From Eutreptiella sp. 'Long Island Sound 2002' (Eukaryota; Euglenozoa; Euglenophyceae; Eutreptiales; Eutreptiaceae): 64,000 bases of DNA. The position numbers were made by a program, and so were the translations under genes. The DNA is taken from contig OZ038381.1 of NCBI GenBank assembly GCA_964036045.1, forward strand, positions 159,964,283 to 160,028,282, in the 5' to 3' direction. The notes below the pieces were generated by a model that saw nothing but the letters and a program-made list of their open reading frames with translations, ran no database searches and was not told where the DNA came from. Positions within the stretch are counted from its first letter, which is position 1; each line of letters opens with the position of its first letter. Shown here piece by piece: positions 10,843 to 21,087 of this stretch.

Positions 10843-12494
10843 AAAAACACACTGGGGTGTGTCGCTACGTCAACGAAGAACGTAGTGCGGGTAAGTCCCA
10901 GAAAAACATAGAAATGTAGCCTTGATGGGGCGAAATCTGCTTGATCTGACCTGATTTGGGCTGAATTGGCACTGAATCAGGATGGATGAACCTGAAATGA
11001 GACAGAATGAGAAGTGACGAACAGTCCTCCGTGCAGTAAAACATTAGGTCAAGGGCTAAAAAGCATGTAAACGTATCGAGAATCGATACCAAACCATGCA
11101 TTGGTTGAGAATGAGGTAGATTATTGATGGATTGAGTGGGGGGATCAAGAATTGGAGTGACATCTCAGCGCTCTGGCACAGTTTCGCTGTCGCGGGCACG
11201 CTACGGTGTCCTCGCCGAACTCTACATCGTGTTATCCCGCTTTTGTCGTTCTGAAAAGTACAGCATATGACTCAGATTTGGCGCATCTGGTGGATGATCA
11301 CAAGATTCAGCAAAATGAGAGTGAATTTGGGCAGAGATGAAGGAGATTAAACACTCACAGAGAGGGTAAACAAATACAAATGTAGTCTACAGACTCTAAG
11401 TGAACCACCGAAGGTGAGGATGCTTTTCTGTTCACTTAGATCTAAACAGATCTTCGAGGAATGATGGGAGATGACAAGGCAATCAACCTAAATTGTCCTA
11501 AAATCAGCAATTTCCTAAGATGAAGGTGAAATGAAGCGGAATGTCTACAACTGAAACTACTAACACTTTCGTTTAGACTAAAGTTAATATATATTGTCGT
11601 TCATTCAGCTCAATTGTGCTTTCCGGCACGTTGGTTCGCGAGCATCCAACAGATTCCATCAAAATGTGGATCATGTGATGATGCATCATGATGGGACATG
11701 ATAGCCCTGGATCCTTGGCATGTAACGCGCCGAAGGTTCTCTGAAGGCGCTTTACTGACAGTATATAACTGAGAGACACCGAATTTACAGTGGCGGTGGT
11801 GTCAATCGACTTGGACAAGGCCAATCTTTCGATGAAGTCCCACAAGACACTTGGATTCACCATTTTCGACAGTTTCAGGTCGGATTGAGCTCACATTGGC
11901 GTGTGCCAAAAATACAACGAAGCTTACGGACTTCAGAGATTGCTGTTAGAAGTCCCTAGAGCTCCTAGATGAAGATTGTCTGAACAATTGACGTCTGGAT
12001 TTCGTACAACAGTGGCAGAATGATGGACAAACCTGAGAAATTCAAGGTAAATTTGAGGATCCTGGATCTGAATCTGGACTTTGGCGTTAGCATCACAGCA
12101 AATGAAGGTACGATCTGAGTTCCTGGCGTCGCATCTGGTGCAGCCAGTACTACAGGGGATGCCTGTAGGGGTGAATGTCGCTGAAAGGGGCGACTGTCGC
12201 TGGCCAGCGTTTTGATTATGTACATTTGCTTCCATCTGCACGAGTAGCCAAATTCCAAAGATGCACAGACCAACAGAGACAAGATTACCCCGAATCTGCC
12301 TGAATTAAGCCTGAGTTTGGTTTTTTCTGAACACGGCAGCACACTCCGTCAGCGTATCTACGCCTTGTCTGCCGAACGGAGACCAAAGAAAAGTTGATTG
12401 ACGTCAAATTATCAAACATTCGCAGTTCTCCACATCATGACGTAAACAGAAAGAATGAACAGTGGATTAAGCAGAATGTGGTAGGATGGCTTCC
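10843..12494 (-). other. TE-A 3' untranslated region
   Basis: About 1.65 kb between the end of pol and the polypurine tract. Open frames here are short (up to 125 codons) and have no motif. No RNA gene or nested insertion is seen. Confidence 0.6.
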
Positions 12495-15400
12495 TCAATT
12501 CGGCCAAGCACGAATACATGTGACCACCAACCTGTCTGGCCTGGCCCTCGTACGGCTTGGGCGCTGCAAATCAGCGGCCGAACTTGAAGCTTGGTCCTCA
12601 TTTGGCTCCTGGGCTGGCCTGACCGCAGGAGGGGGGATCGACGGATCAGCCCTGGAATGTGGCTGCTGAGGGCCGTAAAAGGCTGGATCTCGATTCACCA
12701 CAGGTCGTTTTCCGTCGCTCTCCACTTGTCTGTCTGGTTTCGACAAACAATCTGTCAAGAGTACTCCAATTTCGGGGTGCTTCTTGAGGAAGTCGATGAA
12801 CCCCTTGGTGTACCCATGGACAAAAGATTGGGCTGGTTCCCAGTTGTTGTGACTGGAATCAAAGCCCCTCCACTCACACAGAAATTCCCATTCGCCCTTG
12901 GCGTCACGTCTTGCTTCAACAATCCTCTTGAGTTCGTACTTCCCCCCTTCGATGACCCGATCAGACAAGTGTTTCGCAGTCCAAAAAAGGGGTTTAACCC
13001 GATCCTTGGGGGAGGGGATCTCTCTCTTGAGGCGATCGCCCGAAACGTCAATTTCCCTGCTGACATCCACACGAATCCTCCACCTGTTCTCACCAAGACG
13101 CGCTGTAACAGCGAATGGCCCCTCCCACAAGGGAGGAAGCTTGTCATCTCCGTCCAGGGTGGTTTCGGATTTTCGAAGCCAAACTCGATCATCGACTTCA
13201 AAATTGTGGGGGTTTTTTCGGCCTTGATTCTGGACCCAAAGCCAGTCAGCTTGATGCTTCTCGATTAATTTCGACACAGATTTATCTGCTCGTTGGACTT
13301 CGTCCAAAAACAGCGAAGCATCTTTACAGGGGCGAGGATTATTCAACGGCATGTTCCACCAACACTTCTTTCGTCCAAAGACAATTTCATTTGGAGAAAG
13401 GCCATGATACAAAGGCGTGTTGTGGTAACGGCGAAGCAATGCGAAGAGAACTTCCATCCAATGGAAATCCTTTTCACTCGCGAGCTCCTTACGAAGCATA
13501 TTTATTATTGAGCGGCCGGCTCTTTCACCAGGCAGCGCTCGATGCGAGTGGATTTCACATCGCAGGTGGTGGATTCCAAGGCGAGCACATAATTCTCTCC
13601 ACCATTCGGAGGTGTACTCTTTGCCTGAATCCGTCACCACCTCGGATGGGACGTCCCAACCTCCCATCCAGGTCTGCGCGCACCATTTGGCGGCAGCCTT
13701 GCCAGTCATCGACTCAATGTTGCAAGGCAACACTTGAATGTACCCGGAATGACGGCACTGAATGAGGAGCACACCATTGACTTTTTTGTTAGTCCAACCG
13801 CACTCTTCGTCATCGAGTTCACCGAGATAGAAGAAATCACTGGTGACTCTGTTAAAGAGGCGCTCCGGAATAGGATGAGGCCTCAGATGGCCGTGCTTCT
13901 TCGCGCTGGGAGGCGTCGAGACAGCACATTGGGCGCATCCGGCGGCTACTTTCATGCAGTGAGTATATAGCCGTGAGCCAAACAACCTATGTTTAATCAT
14001 CGACCACAGTCGACGGCCATGTGCGTGGGGGGACTCCCATTTGTGCCACCAGTTTAACACTCGGGGGGCTAGGGCGTCTGGCACACACAATTTACCCTCC
14101 ATCCACAGCTTCCCCCCATCCAACGAGTACTCAGCAAAAATCCCATCCCTGTGAGCATCTTTGGATTTGAGATTTCCAAAGACCTCTTTAAACATGGGAT
14201 CCTGCAGGTAATCGGACGTCCAGTCACGGATGATCAGGGAATCTTTCGGCAGGGGTGGAGTTTTGGCCGGATCTCGACGCTTAATGCCTTGGATCAACCG
14301 AAATCGACTTACTCGTCGGGTATAGTCAAACCGTTTCACACTCCCTGAGGAGGGATCGGTGACTTTCTCCACGACTTTCAGTGTTTTGGTGCAGATCTCA
14401 TGGGCATGCGCCGGATCTGTGATGGCCGTGATGTCGTGACACGGCAATGCGTGCTGTTTAACAGCGCACTGCATGCATGCACGTCGAATGAGTTTCTTTT
14501 CTTCCTGATCCCATTCGATGATGACATGGCGGTCCTGCTCCGTACCATGGATGTTGGTACTTTGCAGCCCCTCTGAAGCGGGGTAAGCCCATCGGCTCAG
14601 AGCATCCGCTACCGTGTTATGTTTTCCAGGCAAATACGACACATGGAGGTCAAACAGACTGAGAAATTCGTGCCATCTGGCCCGTCGACCAGCTGGGCTC
14701 GCGACAGTATCAATGTGTTCGGTGGCCCAATACTCCAGAGATCGATGATCCGTCAGGACCTCGACTCGATTGGTGCCAACCCACGATTGGTACTTTTTTA
14801 AAGCACAGATGATGGCATACGTTTCTTGCTCACGCGGCGACCATTGCATTTGGCGTGGGGCTAGCTTCCGAGACCAAAATGCAAGAGGGTAATGATCGCC
14901 GGTGGCTTCATCAACCTGTTCAAGGACAGCTCCGATCGCGTACCTAGATGCGTCGGTTCTAATGTAGAAGGGTCGGTCAAATTGGGGCACATGCAACGTG
15001 GCGACTTCGCAGACGGCCGCCTTCAAGTGATGGAAGGCCTCCTCGCACTCGTCAGTCCACTTGACACGAACCTTTGAACCTGCCTTGCCCGCATCTCTCC
15101 CTACCTTCAATAATTCAGTGAGGGGGGCAGCAAATTTGGCATAATTCGGCACAAAAGTGTGGTAAAAATTGCAACAACCCAGGAATCCTCTCAACTCCGT
15201 GATCGTCTCAGGGCGCTTCCACTTCTGAATAGCGACGAGCTTCCCTGGACTGGGTCGTCGGGTGCCATTCTCTAGGAGAGAACCACAAAATTCGACTGAT
15301 TTTAAAAATAATTTTCCCTTCTTTGGCCCACAAATCAGCTGATTGGCGTCAAGAATGTCCAAAACTTGGTTCAGCTGCTTCTCATGTAGGGCCACCAGCT

Positions 15401-17678
15401 CGGCTTCGGTCAGTCCCTCCCCTTCCGTCGCGATGATTATGTCATCTATGTACACACTCACAAAAGCACGAAGCTCAGGATGGGTTGTGAACAGCACATC
15501 CTCCATCATTCTTTGAAAAAATGAAGGGGCGTTCTTCAGGCCCATGGGCATGACCGTCCATTGGACTGGGCCACATGGCGTGCACATACAGGTGAGAGGT
15601 CGGCTGTCCTTCCTCAACGGCATTTGGTGAAAGCCGTGACGGAGATCCAGCACAGAAAACAAACGACCTCTCGCTCTCTTGGCGATTTCCTCCTCAATGA
15701 GGGGCAGGGGGTGCGAATCCGCCTTGGTTTCGGCGTTGAGATTGCGAAAATCAACAACCATTCGCCAACCATCAATGGTGTTCTGGTCTGCAGGCGGTGG
15801 CTTCGGGACTGTGAAGGGTGAACAGCACCATTCGCTGGTCATACAACCCTCAAGCCAACCAAATTCCCTGAGATTTCTCTCGATGATTTTTCTGAGGATC
15901 TCATGTTTATGTCCATGATTTTCATAAGGGCGCTGTTTCTTCGCCTTGTACCCTTCACGAAGCTCGATGAAGGCTTCACCGAACTGCCCACGGACAGGGG
16001 GGTCTTTGATCAACTTCCCTGAAAGGGTTGTGTCCTTCCGTTCCTCAAAAATCTTTTCTCTTGACTTGGAACACAATTCGGTGTCCACCTGATCGCCAGG
16101 AATTACTGTCGAAAAAGCTTTGGCGACTTCTTCGGCTTTTGCAGGAAGAATCTTCTTACGGATGTCCCTAAACAGGTCCGTGTCAACTGCCTCTTGAAGA
16201 TAGGTGGGTCGTGTGTCGAAATCCCAGAGATTCTCCTCGTGATCCAGCTCCTCGAAAGGATCCATGAAAGCTTCCACAGGGGGTTTTTCATAAAAAACTC
16301 TGAATTTGCGGCGCGATTTGGAATTTTTCTTCGCCCGTGCACTGAAGATTCTTTTCGATGTCGATCGTATTGGGGAAGAGGGAGACGAGGCGGATCCATT
16401 GGACGTTGAATCACCTTGGGTATCTGACGGACAAAAATCAGAAAAAATAAATTCGTCATCAGTACCACGCTCAACCTCAGATTCAGACCCAACACAAGAA
16501 TCAGTACCAGAATCAGCAGAATTAGAGTCAGAAAGCTTTCCATCCACCAGGAATGCAAGCGAACTCCAGGACCGCTGTGGCAGGGGACCTGTGTCGTCCC
16601 TGGCATACAGCTTAATCTTCCTGGGAAGTTCGATGTAATCTACACAAATGTCCTGTAATTCCTGAAACCAAGGCTTGTCGTCCCACAAGGGCACAACTAA
16701 AATTGCCTGGGTTTTATCTTGCTTGATTTTGTGGATGACCTGCTGGATTAAGTGAAACGGAGGATTAATCCACAACTTCTTGTCCCATTTGTGGGTCCAA
16801 GCGTCGCTAAAGTGCTTGTCAAAGCGCTTGTTCATACGGTTAGCAAAGGCATCATACTGTGGCCAAAAGGAATGGTGTTCATGAAAGTATTCACAAATTG
16901 CATCACGCCATTTGTCGACAACTCTGTAGGATGAAGAGTGCCAGCGCGAAGGGCGTCGTGGCTGGGAGTCCCTACGAAGACATTCTAACTCTTGGGAGTA
17001 ATCGGCACTCCCATTCACCTCTGCAATGGTGACATCTTCACCAAATTTTGGTGTCACCTTTTGCTTCAAAAATTCTTCTGCACTTTTAAACCCTGCGTGC
17101 AAAAAACGAAATTCAGGACGCTCCAAAGGACCTGACTCCAGCAAAAAACAACGACGATGACCTACGGGCGCTACCCTGTTCTTACGAAGCCAAGGATGGC
17201 CCAAGTAAAGGTCATACTTTATGTCAGCACGATAGAAGTAGTCATCCTTAAGGACAACTTCTTCCACATTTTGCTCTTCCCAAAGGTCTTGAGCGACCAA
17301 ATGAGTTGATATATAACAACCGCGTTGCCCACCTGCGAGAGAATGTCCAGAAACTCCCTCGAGGGTAACAGGATGAGGCGATTCAAACACGCAGTCGTCG
17401 GGTAAGAATGAATTGGATTGGAGATTTACCTCTGATCCATTGTCACACAAACAAGTGGCGAGATGGAAATTTCCCTTGCAATCAGAGACCCACAGCTTTG
17501 TGACAAACTGACGGGCCCTGTGCTTGGACTGTACACCAACCTCGTCCACTGCAACAGAAGGATCCGCTGCCGGATCCAGGGGAGAGGAGACAAGCGACCC
17601 TACATCAAGTAACGGTCGATCTGGAATTTGGGGATCATGCCTGAAAACGCCTGGGGAGGGGCGATTTTCGTGGCTCCC
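12495..17678 (-). CDS. pol: TE-A Pol: protease, methyltransferase-like, RT, RNase H, integrase, chromodomain
   Basis: The frame is open from directly after the Gag UAG (17,679-17,681) to a UGA at 12,495, about 1,728 codons, in the same frame as Gag. It has no obvious start of its own, so readthrough of the UAG is the likely route. Domains, counted from the UAG: retropepsin-like protease (CDNGSEVN near 75, LGHPWL near 160; Asn replaces the usual Ser/Thr of DTG); methyltransferase-like domain with DAFANR and WINPPF (about 270-380); reverse transcriptase with YIDD near 743; RNase H with RTDAS near 907 and TDHRSL near 978; integrase with an HHCC region and Asp-Asp-Glu near 1,278, 1,347 and 1,384; chromodomain near 1,580-1,635 (EWRGFD, NNWEP). 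All key catalytic residues are present except the protease variation. The product would copy and integrate the element. Confidence 0.93.
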   Translation of the reverse strand, partial: GSHENRPSPGVFRHDPQIPDRPLLDVGSLVSSPLDPAADPSVAVDEVGVQSKHRARQFVTKLWVSDCKGNFHLATCLCDNGSEVNLQSNSFLPDDCVFESPHPVTLEGVSGHSLAGGQRGCYISTHLVAQDLWEEQNVEEVVLKDDYFYRADIKYDLYLGHPWLRKNRVAPVGHRRCFLLESGPLERPEFRFLHAGFKSAEEFLKQKVTPKFGEDVTIAEVNGSADYSQELECLRRDSQPRRPSRWHSSSYRVVDKWRDAICEYFHEHHSFWPQYDAFANRMNKRFDKHFSDAWTHKWDKKLWINPPFHLIQQVIHKIKQDKTQAILVVPLWDDKPWFQELQDICVDYIELPRKIKLYARDDTGPLPQRSWSSLAFLVDGKLSDSNSADSGTDSCVGSESEVERGTDDEFIFSDFCPSDTQGDSTSNGSASSPSSPIRSTSKRIFSARAKKNSKSRRKFRVFYEKPPVEAFMDPFEELDHEENLWDFDTRPTYLQEAVDTDLFRDIRKKILPAKAEEVAKAFSTVIPGDQVDTELCSKSREKIFEERKDTTLSGKLIKDPPVRGQFGEAFIELREGYKAKKQRPYENHGHKHEILRKIIERNLREFGWLEGCMTSEWCCSPFTVPKPPPADQNTIDGWRMVVDFRNLNAETKADSHPLPLIEEEIAKRARGRLFSVLDLRHGFHQMPLRKDSRPLTCMCTPCGPVQWTVMPMGLKNAPSFFQRMMEDVLFTTHPELRAFVSVYIDDIIIATEGEGLTEAELVALHEKQLNQVLDILDANQLICGPKKGKLFLKSVEFCGSLLENGTRRPSPGKLVAIQKWKRPETITELRGFLGCCNFYHTFVPNYAKFAAPLTELLKVGRDAGKAGSKVRVKWTDECEEAFHHLKAAVCEVATLHVPQFDRPFYIRTDASRYAIGAVLEQVDEATGDHYPLAFWSRKLAPRQMQWSPREQETYAIICALKKYQSWVGTNRVEVLTDHRSLEYWATEHIDTVASPAGRRARWHEFLSLFDLHVSYLPGKHNTVADALSRWAYPASEGLQSTNIHGTEQDRHVIIEWDQEEKKLIRRACMQCAVKQHALPCHDITAITDPAHAHEICTKTLKVVEKVTDPSSGSVKRFDYTRRVSRFRLIQGIKRRDPAKTPPLPKDSLIIRDWTSDYLQDPMFKEVFGNLKSKDAHRDGIFAEYSLDGGKLWMEGKLCVPDALAPRVLNWWHKWESPHAHGRRLWSMIKHRLFGSRLYTHCMKVAAGCAQCAVSTPPSAKKHGHLRPHPIPERLFNRVTSDFFYLGELDDEECGWTNKKVNGVLLIQCRHSGYIQVLPCNIESMTGKAAAKWCAQTWMGGWDVPSEVVTDSGKEYTSEWWRELCARLGIHHLRCEIHSHRALPGERAGRSIINMLRKELASEKDFHWMEVLFALLRRYHNTPLYHGLSPNEIVFGRKKCWWNMPLNNPRPCKDASLFLDEVQRADKSVSKLIEKHQADWLWVQNQGRKNPHNFEVDDRVWLRKSETTLDGDDKLPPLWEGPFAVTARLGENRWRIRVDVSREIDVSGDRLKREIPSPKDRVKPLFWTAKHLSDRVIEGGKYELKRIVEARRDAKGEWEFLCEWRGFDSSHNNWEPAQSFVHGYTKGFIDFLKKHPEIGVLLTDCLSKPDRQVESDGKRPVVNRDPAFYGPQQPHSRADPSIPPPAVRPAQEPNEDQASSSAADLQRPSRTRARPDRLVVTCIRAWPN

Positions 17679-17687
17679 CTAGGCGTT
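17646..17687 (-). promoter_or_regulatory. UAG-containing hairpin at the TE-A gag-pol border
   Basis: On the minus strand AACGCC-UA-GGGGAG pairs with CUCCCC-A-GGCGUU, giving two 6-bp stems around a small internal loop. The UAG stop (17,681-17,679) is inside the 5' arm. The loop contains a further CGA/UCG mini-stem. Gag and Pol are in the same frame and nothing else closes the frame. By analogy with gammaretroviral Gag-UAG-Pol readthrough I infer a recoding element; no assay supports this yet. Confidence 0.6.
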
Positions 17688-20600
17688 CTGACCTCCAGCG
17701 GCTGCGTTAACATTGTGAACACAGCCTGATTCGTCGACCCACTCGTCTTGGAACGGATCATCTGCTGGATTCAGGGCATTTTCGACATAATCTCGATCCG
17801 CATCGGACACCTGATCTGCACCTGAGACCTGATCCACACGATGGTTGCCCTTTCCACGTCCACGGCCACGGCCGCCGGATGATGGACCACCACCGTCGCC
17901 ACGCCCTCTGCCCTTACCAGAGAAAGGGGTTCCTGAAGGATTTCCCTTACCCTTACCCTGTGATCCTGGAGCATTTCCTTTGTTTGTACCGGATTGAGGG
18001 ATTTGGCCTGGATTTCGATTTCCGCCTCCGGCGTTGCCATTGGGACTTGTCTGGCCGTTTGGCTGCCCACCGGAGCCGGATGGAGTCCGATTTCCCTTGC
18101 CTTGGGACCCGCCAGGGCCTCCCGTATTTTTGTTTCCACCGGAGGGGGTCGGATTTCCCTTTCCCCCCTTTGCACCATGCACCTGTCTGTCATTCCTGTC
18201 TGAATTCTGCGAATTACTGACATTTTCACCAATCACCTTGTGATCGTAAGCAGACCATCGGTGATTACCAGTAGAATGCGTCTTAGCTCGGTTCGTAGAA
18301 CCTAAAAGAAGGCAGATGCTACAATGATCCTGAACATTCCGGGTGTCATTCACCTTTTTGTTGCCCTTTTGGGCCCCATTTTGGGTGTTTTGCTGGGTAT
18401 TCCTGTTTCCCCCAAGACCCTCATGGAAATTTTGATTGGCGGCGTCAGCGAGCCGCTCAACCTCTTCCCACAGTTCCTGCGGGGTAAACGAAAACACCCA
18501 GTTCCTGGCCTTCAGGCGATTGCCATGGAAACTTACTCCTCTATTGAGGACTTGGACAAACAAGTCCCGATCCTCGTGTTCATTGAACTTGATTTTCCAC
18601 GTGTTTTCAGTGAATTTCACCTTGGTAAACGACGTGGGGGAGCACTTTTGAAGTGCCTCCCTGACCGTAAACCTGTTGGCCGAGGCGTCGAAGCCATCGA
18701 CTTCCGCCCACCAGGTCTTGACCTTTTCTTCGGACTGTTTATTCCGAAGGGTGGCGGCGGTTTCTGAGGGGATCTTATCAAAAATCAGATTTTTCAGCTC
18801 GGCACTAGAAAATTTTTCGCCTGAATGTTCAGATTCTTCTACGAGATTCCAGAAGCGCTGTCTCTTGTCTTGCACTTCGTGCAAGATTAATCGCGAGAAC
18901 GAAGGAAAATTCTTCAACATCTGGTGGTAATGGTCCTCTGGCAGCCGGGATCCACGTACCTCCAACTGTTCCCACACCTCATCAAAGGTAAGGGGGGAAC
19001 TTGAATCCTCACGATCACTCCAGGTCCTGAGCCAAGTGTTGGCCGGCGCTCCCTCAAGGCAGTCCAAGAGGGCCATCAGGAACTGATCATCCTGGAGCTT
19101 TTGAGTCTTAACCCACAATTTAAATTCCCGTTGGAACTGAGGCCAACGTCTGGGGTTCCCATTATACTTCGGTTGCTTGGCAACCTGACGAAGTCGCAAT
19201 GAAGTGGGATTTAGAAGTGAATCCAGCCCAACACCGGCCGTAATGGCAGACACCTTGGCGGCATCATTAGCCACACCAGCTCCGGCGAGGGTCTGGGCGA
19301 GCAACATCTGGGCTATTGCATTGGAATCAACAGCAGGAAGGGTAGTACGGGAGGCAGTTCGTTTGGCATTCTGAACCTCAGTCCTAGCCTTTGCCGATCT
19401 ACTCTGAGATCGAGAGATTGTAACCCTTTCCTTTAGCTTAGTCCTGCTGATTCTTGCGTCGGTGGTCTTAGAGTCCACCGAAGGAGCAATCGAAAAAATT
19501 TCTGTCGCCTCCTCCGACGGTTCTGTTGTTTGTTCCACCGATGATGCGCCCTCAGACCTCATGTGGGTCTTGAAAAGATCTTTAATTCCCAGCGTCTGAA
19601 TGATGAGTTGCATTTGATCTTTGAGCAATTGGAGCTCAGTATCTCGCTGTAATCTGCAAGAGCAGTCGGCAGGACAGTACATACCGTGCCCTGAAGGGCC
19701 TGAGCAGGCTGTCGGACCACTAATCTCAGTGGTTCGCAGCCAGGAGTCCACTTGGGGAGCTCCTTCAGTCCTAATTTCCAGGCTTGCCTGCCTGGCTGCC
19801 TCTAAAATTCCTTCCTCAACCGCGGCGGCTAGATCGTCGCGGATGGAAACAGAGGGATGAGGGGCGGAGGGCCCGGCAACAGGTGCCTTGGTCTTCTCCT
19901 TCGGGAAGGGACTTGCCTCCCAGATCTGCAAAAAAATGGCAAAAGATTCATCTTCTTGAGAACACCACCACATCCTGGTATTAATTTCTTCTTGAAGGAG
20001 GAAAAAATATTCGAATAAAAATTCAGAGGCGATTCTTTCTTGTCCTATCAGCTTAGACGTGGCTAATAGACAAAGGGCCTCAAGCGCCTCAAGGTTACGG
20101 GTCACTTCGGAAGACAAATGGTTGTCCCATTGTGCCCATGAGGCTGGTCGATTATAGGTAGGTACCTCACCTGGACCACCCATCTCAATGTCGTCAATGT
20201 CGGCGTCGATGGTCTCAAAATGTGGACACTGGTAGGGAGTATTGGTACCTGCCAGGTCCGTAAGCTCCACCGGAGCGTTGCCATTAGCGTAGGCTGGGAG
20301 ATTCCAGCTGCTTGATGGCCAATTTCGACTGGGATCTTGATTGTAATCTGGGCCTCCACAGCTGCTGATTTGTACCCTTCTTGGGCAATTTGGGCTTGCG
20401 CAAGGCATTCCTCTCAAGGGCTCGTTCGCACAGCACCACGGCAGCGTAATCGTTACGTCTCCGGAGGTGGCGGAGTCTACGGGGCCGTACTGGGGAGCTA
20501 GCTGTGGTTGGGACACCAAAGGAACAACATTCAGGTAGCCTCTGCTACCATGAAAGTGCTGCCCTGGGTCGTTGAGGGTGCCGGAGGGCTCGGGGCCGGC

Positions 20601-20714
20601 AAGACCAGTGGGGCAGGCACGCGAGGAGTCTCCCTGGATGTTGTTATTGGGGGTAGAACCGGATACACGAACACCAACGGAGGCGAGAGCAGCGACAACA
20701 GAAGCAAGGTCCAT
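17679..20714 (-). CDS. gag: TE-A Gag
   Basis: 1,011 codons ending in UAG. The ATG at 20,714 lies inside the 5' LTR, so the first 54 residues are LTR-encoded. The frame then crosses the primer-binding site, which is read as Gly-Ser-Arg-Gly. A retrotransposon-Gag-like helical region lies at about 515-640 (starts KYNGNPRRWPQF). A possible zinc site is CSIC followed by THSTGNH near 797-819, not a standard CCHC knuckle. Residues about 840-985 are rich in Gly, Asn, Gln and Lys and suit RNA binding. The product should form the particle and package element RNA. An alternative start downstream of the primer site cannot be excluded. Confidence 0.88.
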   Translation of the reverse strand: MDLASVVAALASVGVRVSGSTPNNNIQGDSSRACPTGLAGPEPSGTLNDPGQHFHGSRGYLNVVPLVSQPQLAPQYGPVDSATSGDVTITLPWCCANEPLRGMPCASPNCPRRVQISSCGGPDYNQDPSRNWPSSSWNLPAYANGNAPVELTDLAGTNTPYQCPHFETIDADIDDIEMGGPGEVPTYNRPASWAQWDNHLSSEVTRNLEALEALCLLATSKLIGQERIASEFLFEYFFLLQEEINTRMWWCSQEDESFAIFLQIWEASPFPKEKTKAPVAGPSAPHPSVSIRDDLAAAVEEGILEAARQASLEIRTEGAPQVDSWLRTTEISGPTACSGPSGHGMYCPADCSCRLQRDTELQLLKDQMQLIIQTLGIKDLFKTHMRSEGASSVEQTTEPSEEATEIFSIAPSVDSKTTDARISRTKLKERVTISRSQSRSAKARTEVQNAKRTASRTTLPAVDSNAIAQMLLAQTLAGAGVANDAAKVSAITAGVGLDSLLNPTSLRLRQVAKQPKYNGNPRRWPQFQREFKLWVKTQKLQDDQFLMALLDCLEGAPANTWLRTWSDREDSSSPLTFDEVWEQLEVRGSRLPEDHYHQMLKNFPSFSRLILHEVQDKRQRFWNLVEESEHSGEKFSSAELKNLIFDKIPSETAATLRNKQSEEKVKTWWAEVDGFDASANRFTVREALQKCSPTSFTKVKFTENTWKIKFNEHEDRDLFVQVLNRGVSFHGNRLKARNWVFSFTPQELWEEVERLADAANQNFHEGLGGNRNTQQNTQNGAQKGNKKVNDTRNVQDHCSICLLLGSTNRAKTHSTGNHRWSAYDHKVIGENVSNSQNSDRNDRQVHGAKGGKGNPTPSGGNKNTGGPGGSQGKGNRTPSGSGGQPNGQTSPNGNAGGGNRNPGQIPQSGTNKGNAPGSQGKGKGNPSGTPFSGKGRGRGDGGGPSSGGRGRGRGKGNHRVDQVSGADQVSDADRDYVENALNPADDPFQDEWVDESGCVHNVNAAAGGQNA
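20538..20550 (-). promoter_or_regulatory. TE-A primer-binding site (initiator tRNA-Met)
   Basis: TGGTAGCAGAGGC on the minus strand directly follows the 5' LTR. It pairs with the 3' end CCTCTGCTACCA of the AGCAGAG-type initiator tRNA-Met. The same site is used by TE-B and TE-C. Confidence 0.85.
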
Positions 20715-21082
20715 GCTGATTGTGGTCCGGCAGAAAATCCCAGTCTATGAAGAAAATTGAGGCGAATTATTCTAAATACATCTGAGTGTCCAAAACTGTC
20801 TGAAAAGATTTAAATAATCCAATTATGTAAAAATGTTTGGCCGATCTGGCCCGCGAGCGCGCGTCAGCGGCAAATGGCGATTCCAGCTAAAATAGCGGAA
20901 CGCGGCGGATTTACGGGAATTGGACCGCGGAATCAAATCCGGCATATCAGAAATATATAGGAAATATCCTGTGACTGAGCTGCGAGGCGGCGATTCCGCC
21001 GAAGCAAAGAAAATGACCAAAATGTAGCCAATCTGGGCAGAATGTCTGAAAATCTGAGCAGATGGGGCTAGCCGCACTTACA
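20551..21082 (-). repeat. TE-A 5' LTR
   Basis: 532 bp, TG...CA, followed outside by TCCAT (21,083-21,087). It contains the Gag ATG 164 bases from its inner edge. Compared with the 3' LTR it has 12 extra bases near 20,780. No clear TATA box is seen. Confidence 0.92.
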
Positions 21083-21087
21083 TCCAT

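Larger units (their letters stand above)
10313..21082 (-). mobile_element. TE-A: near-intact Ty3/gypsy LTR retrotransposon
   Basis: A complete element on the minus strand. The LTRs are 520 and 532 bp with canonical TG...CA ends, flanked by TCCAT duplications. It has a primer-binding site, a Gag frame of 1,011 codons, a UAG, an in-frame Pol of about 1,728 codons, a 1.66-kb 3' untranslated region and a polypurine tract. The LTRs differ by one 12-bp indel and only a few substitutions, so the insertion is recent. It sits inside TE-B, between its RNase H and integrase coding parts. No premature stop or frameshift is seen in gag or pol other than the gag-pol UAG, so it may be competent. Confidence 0.92.
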
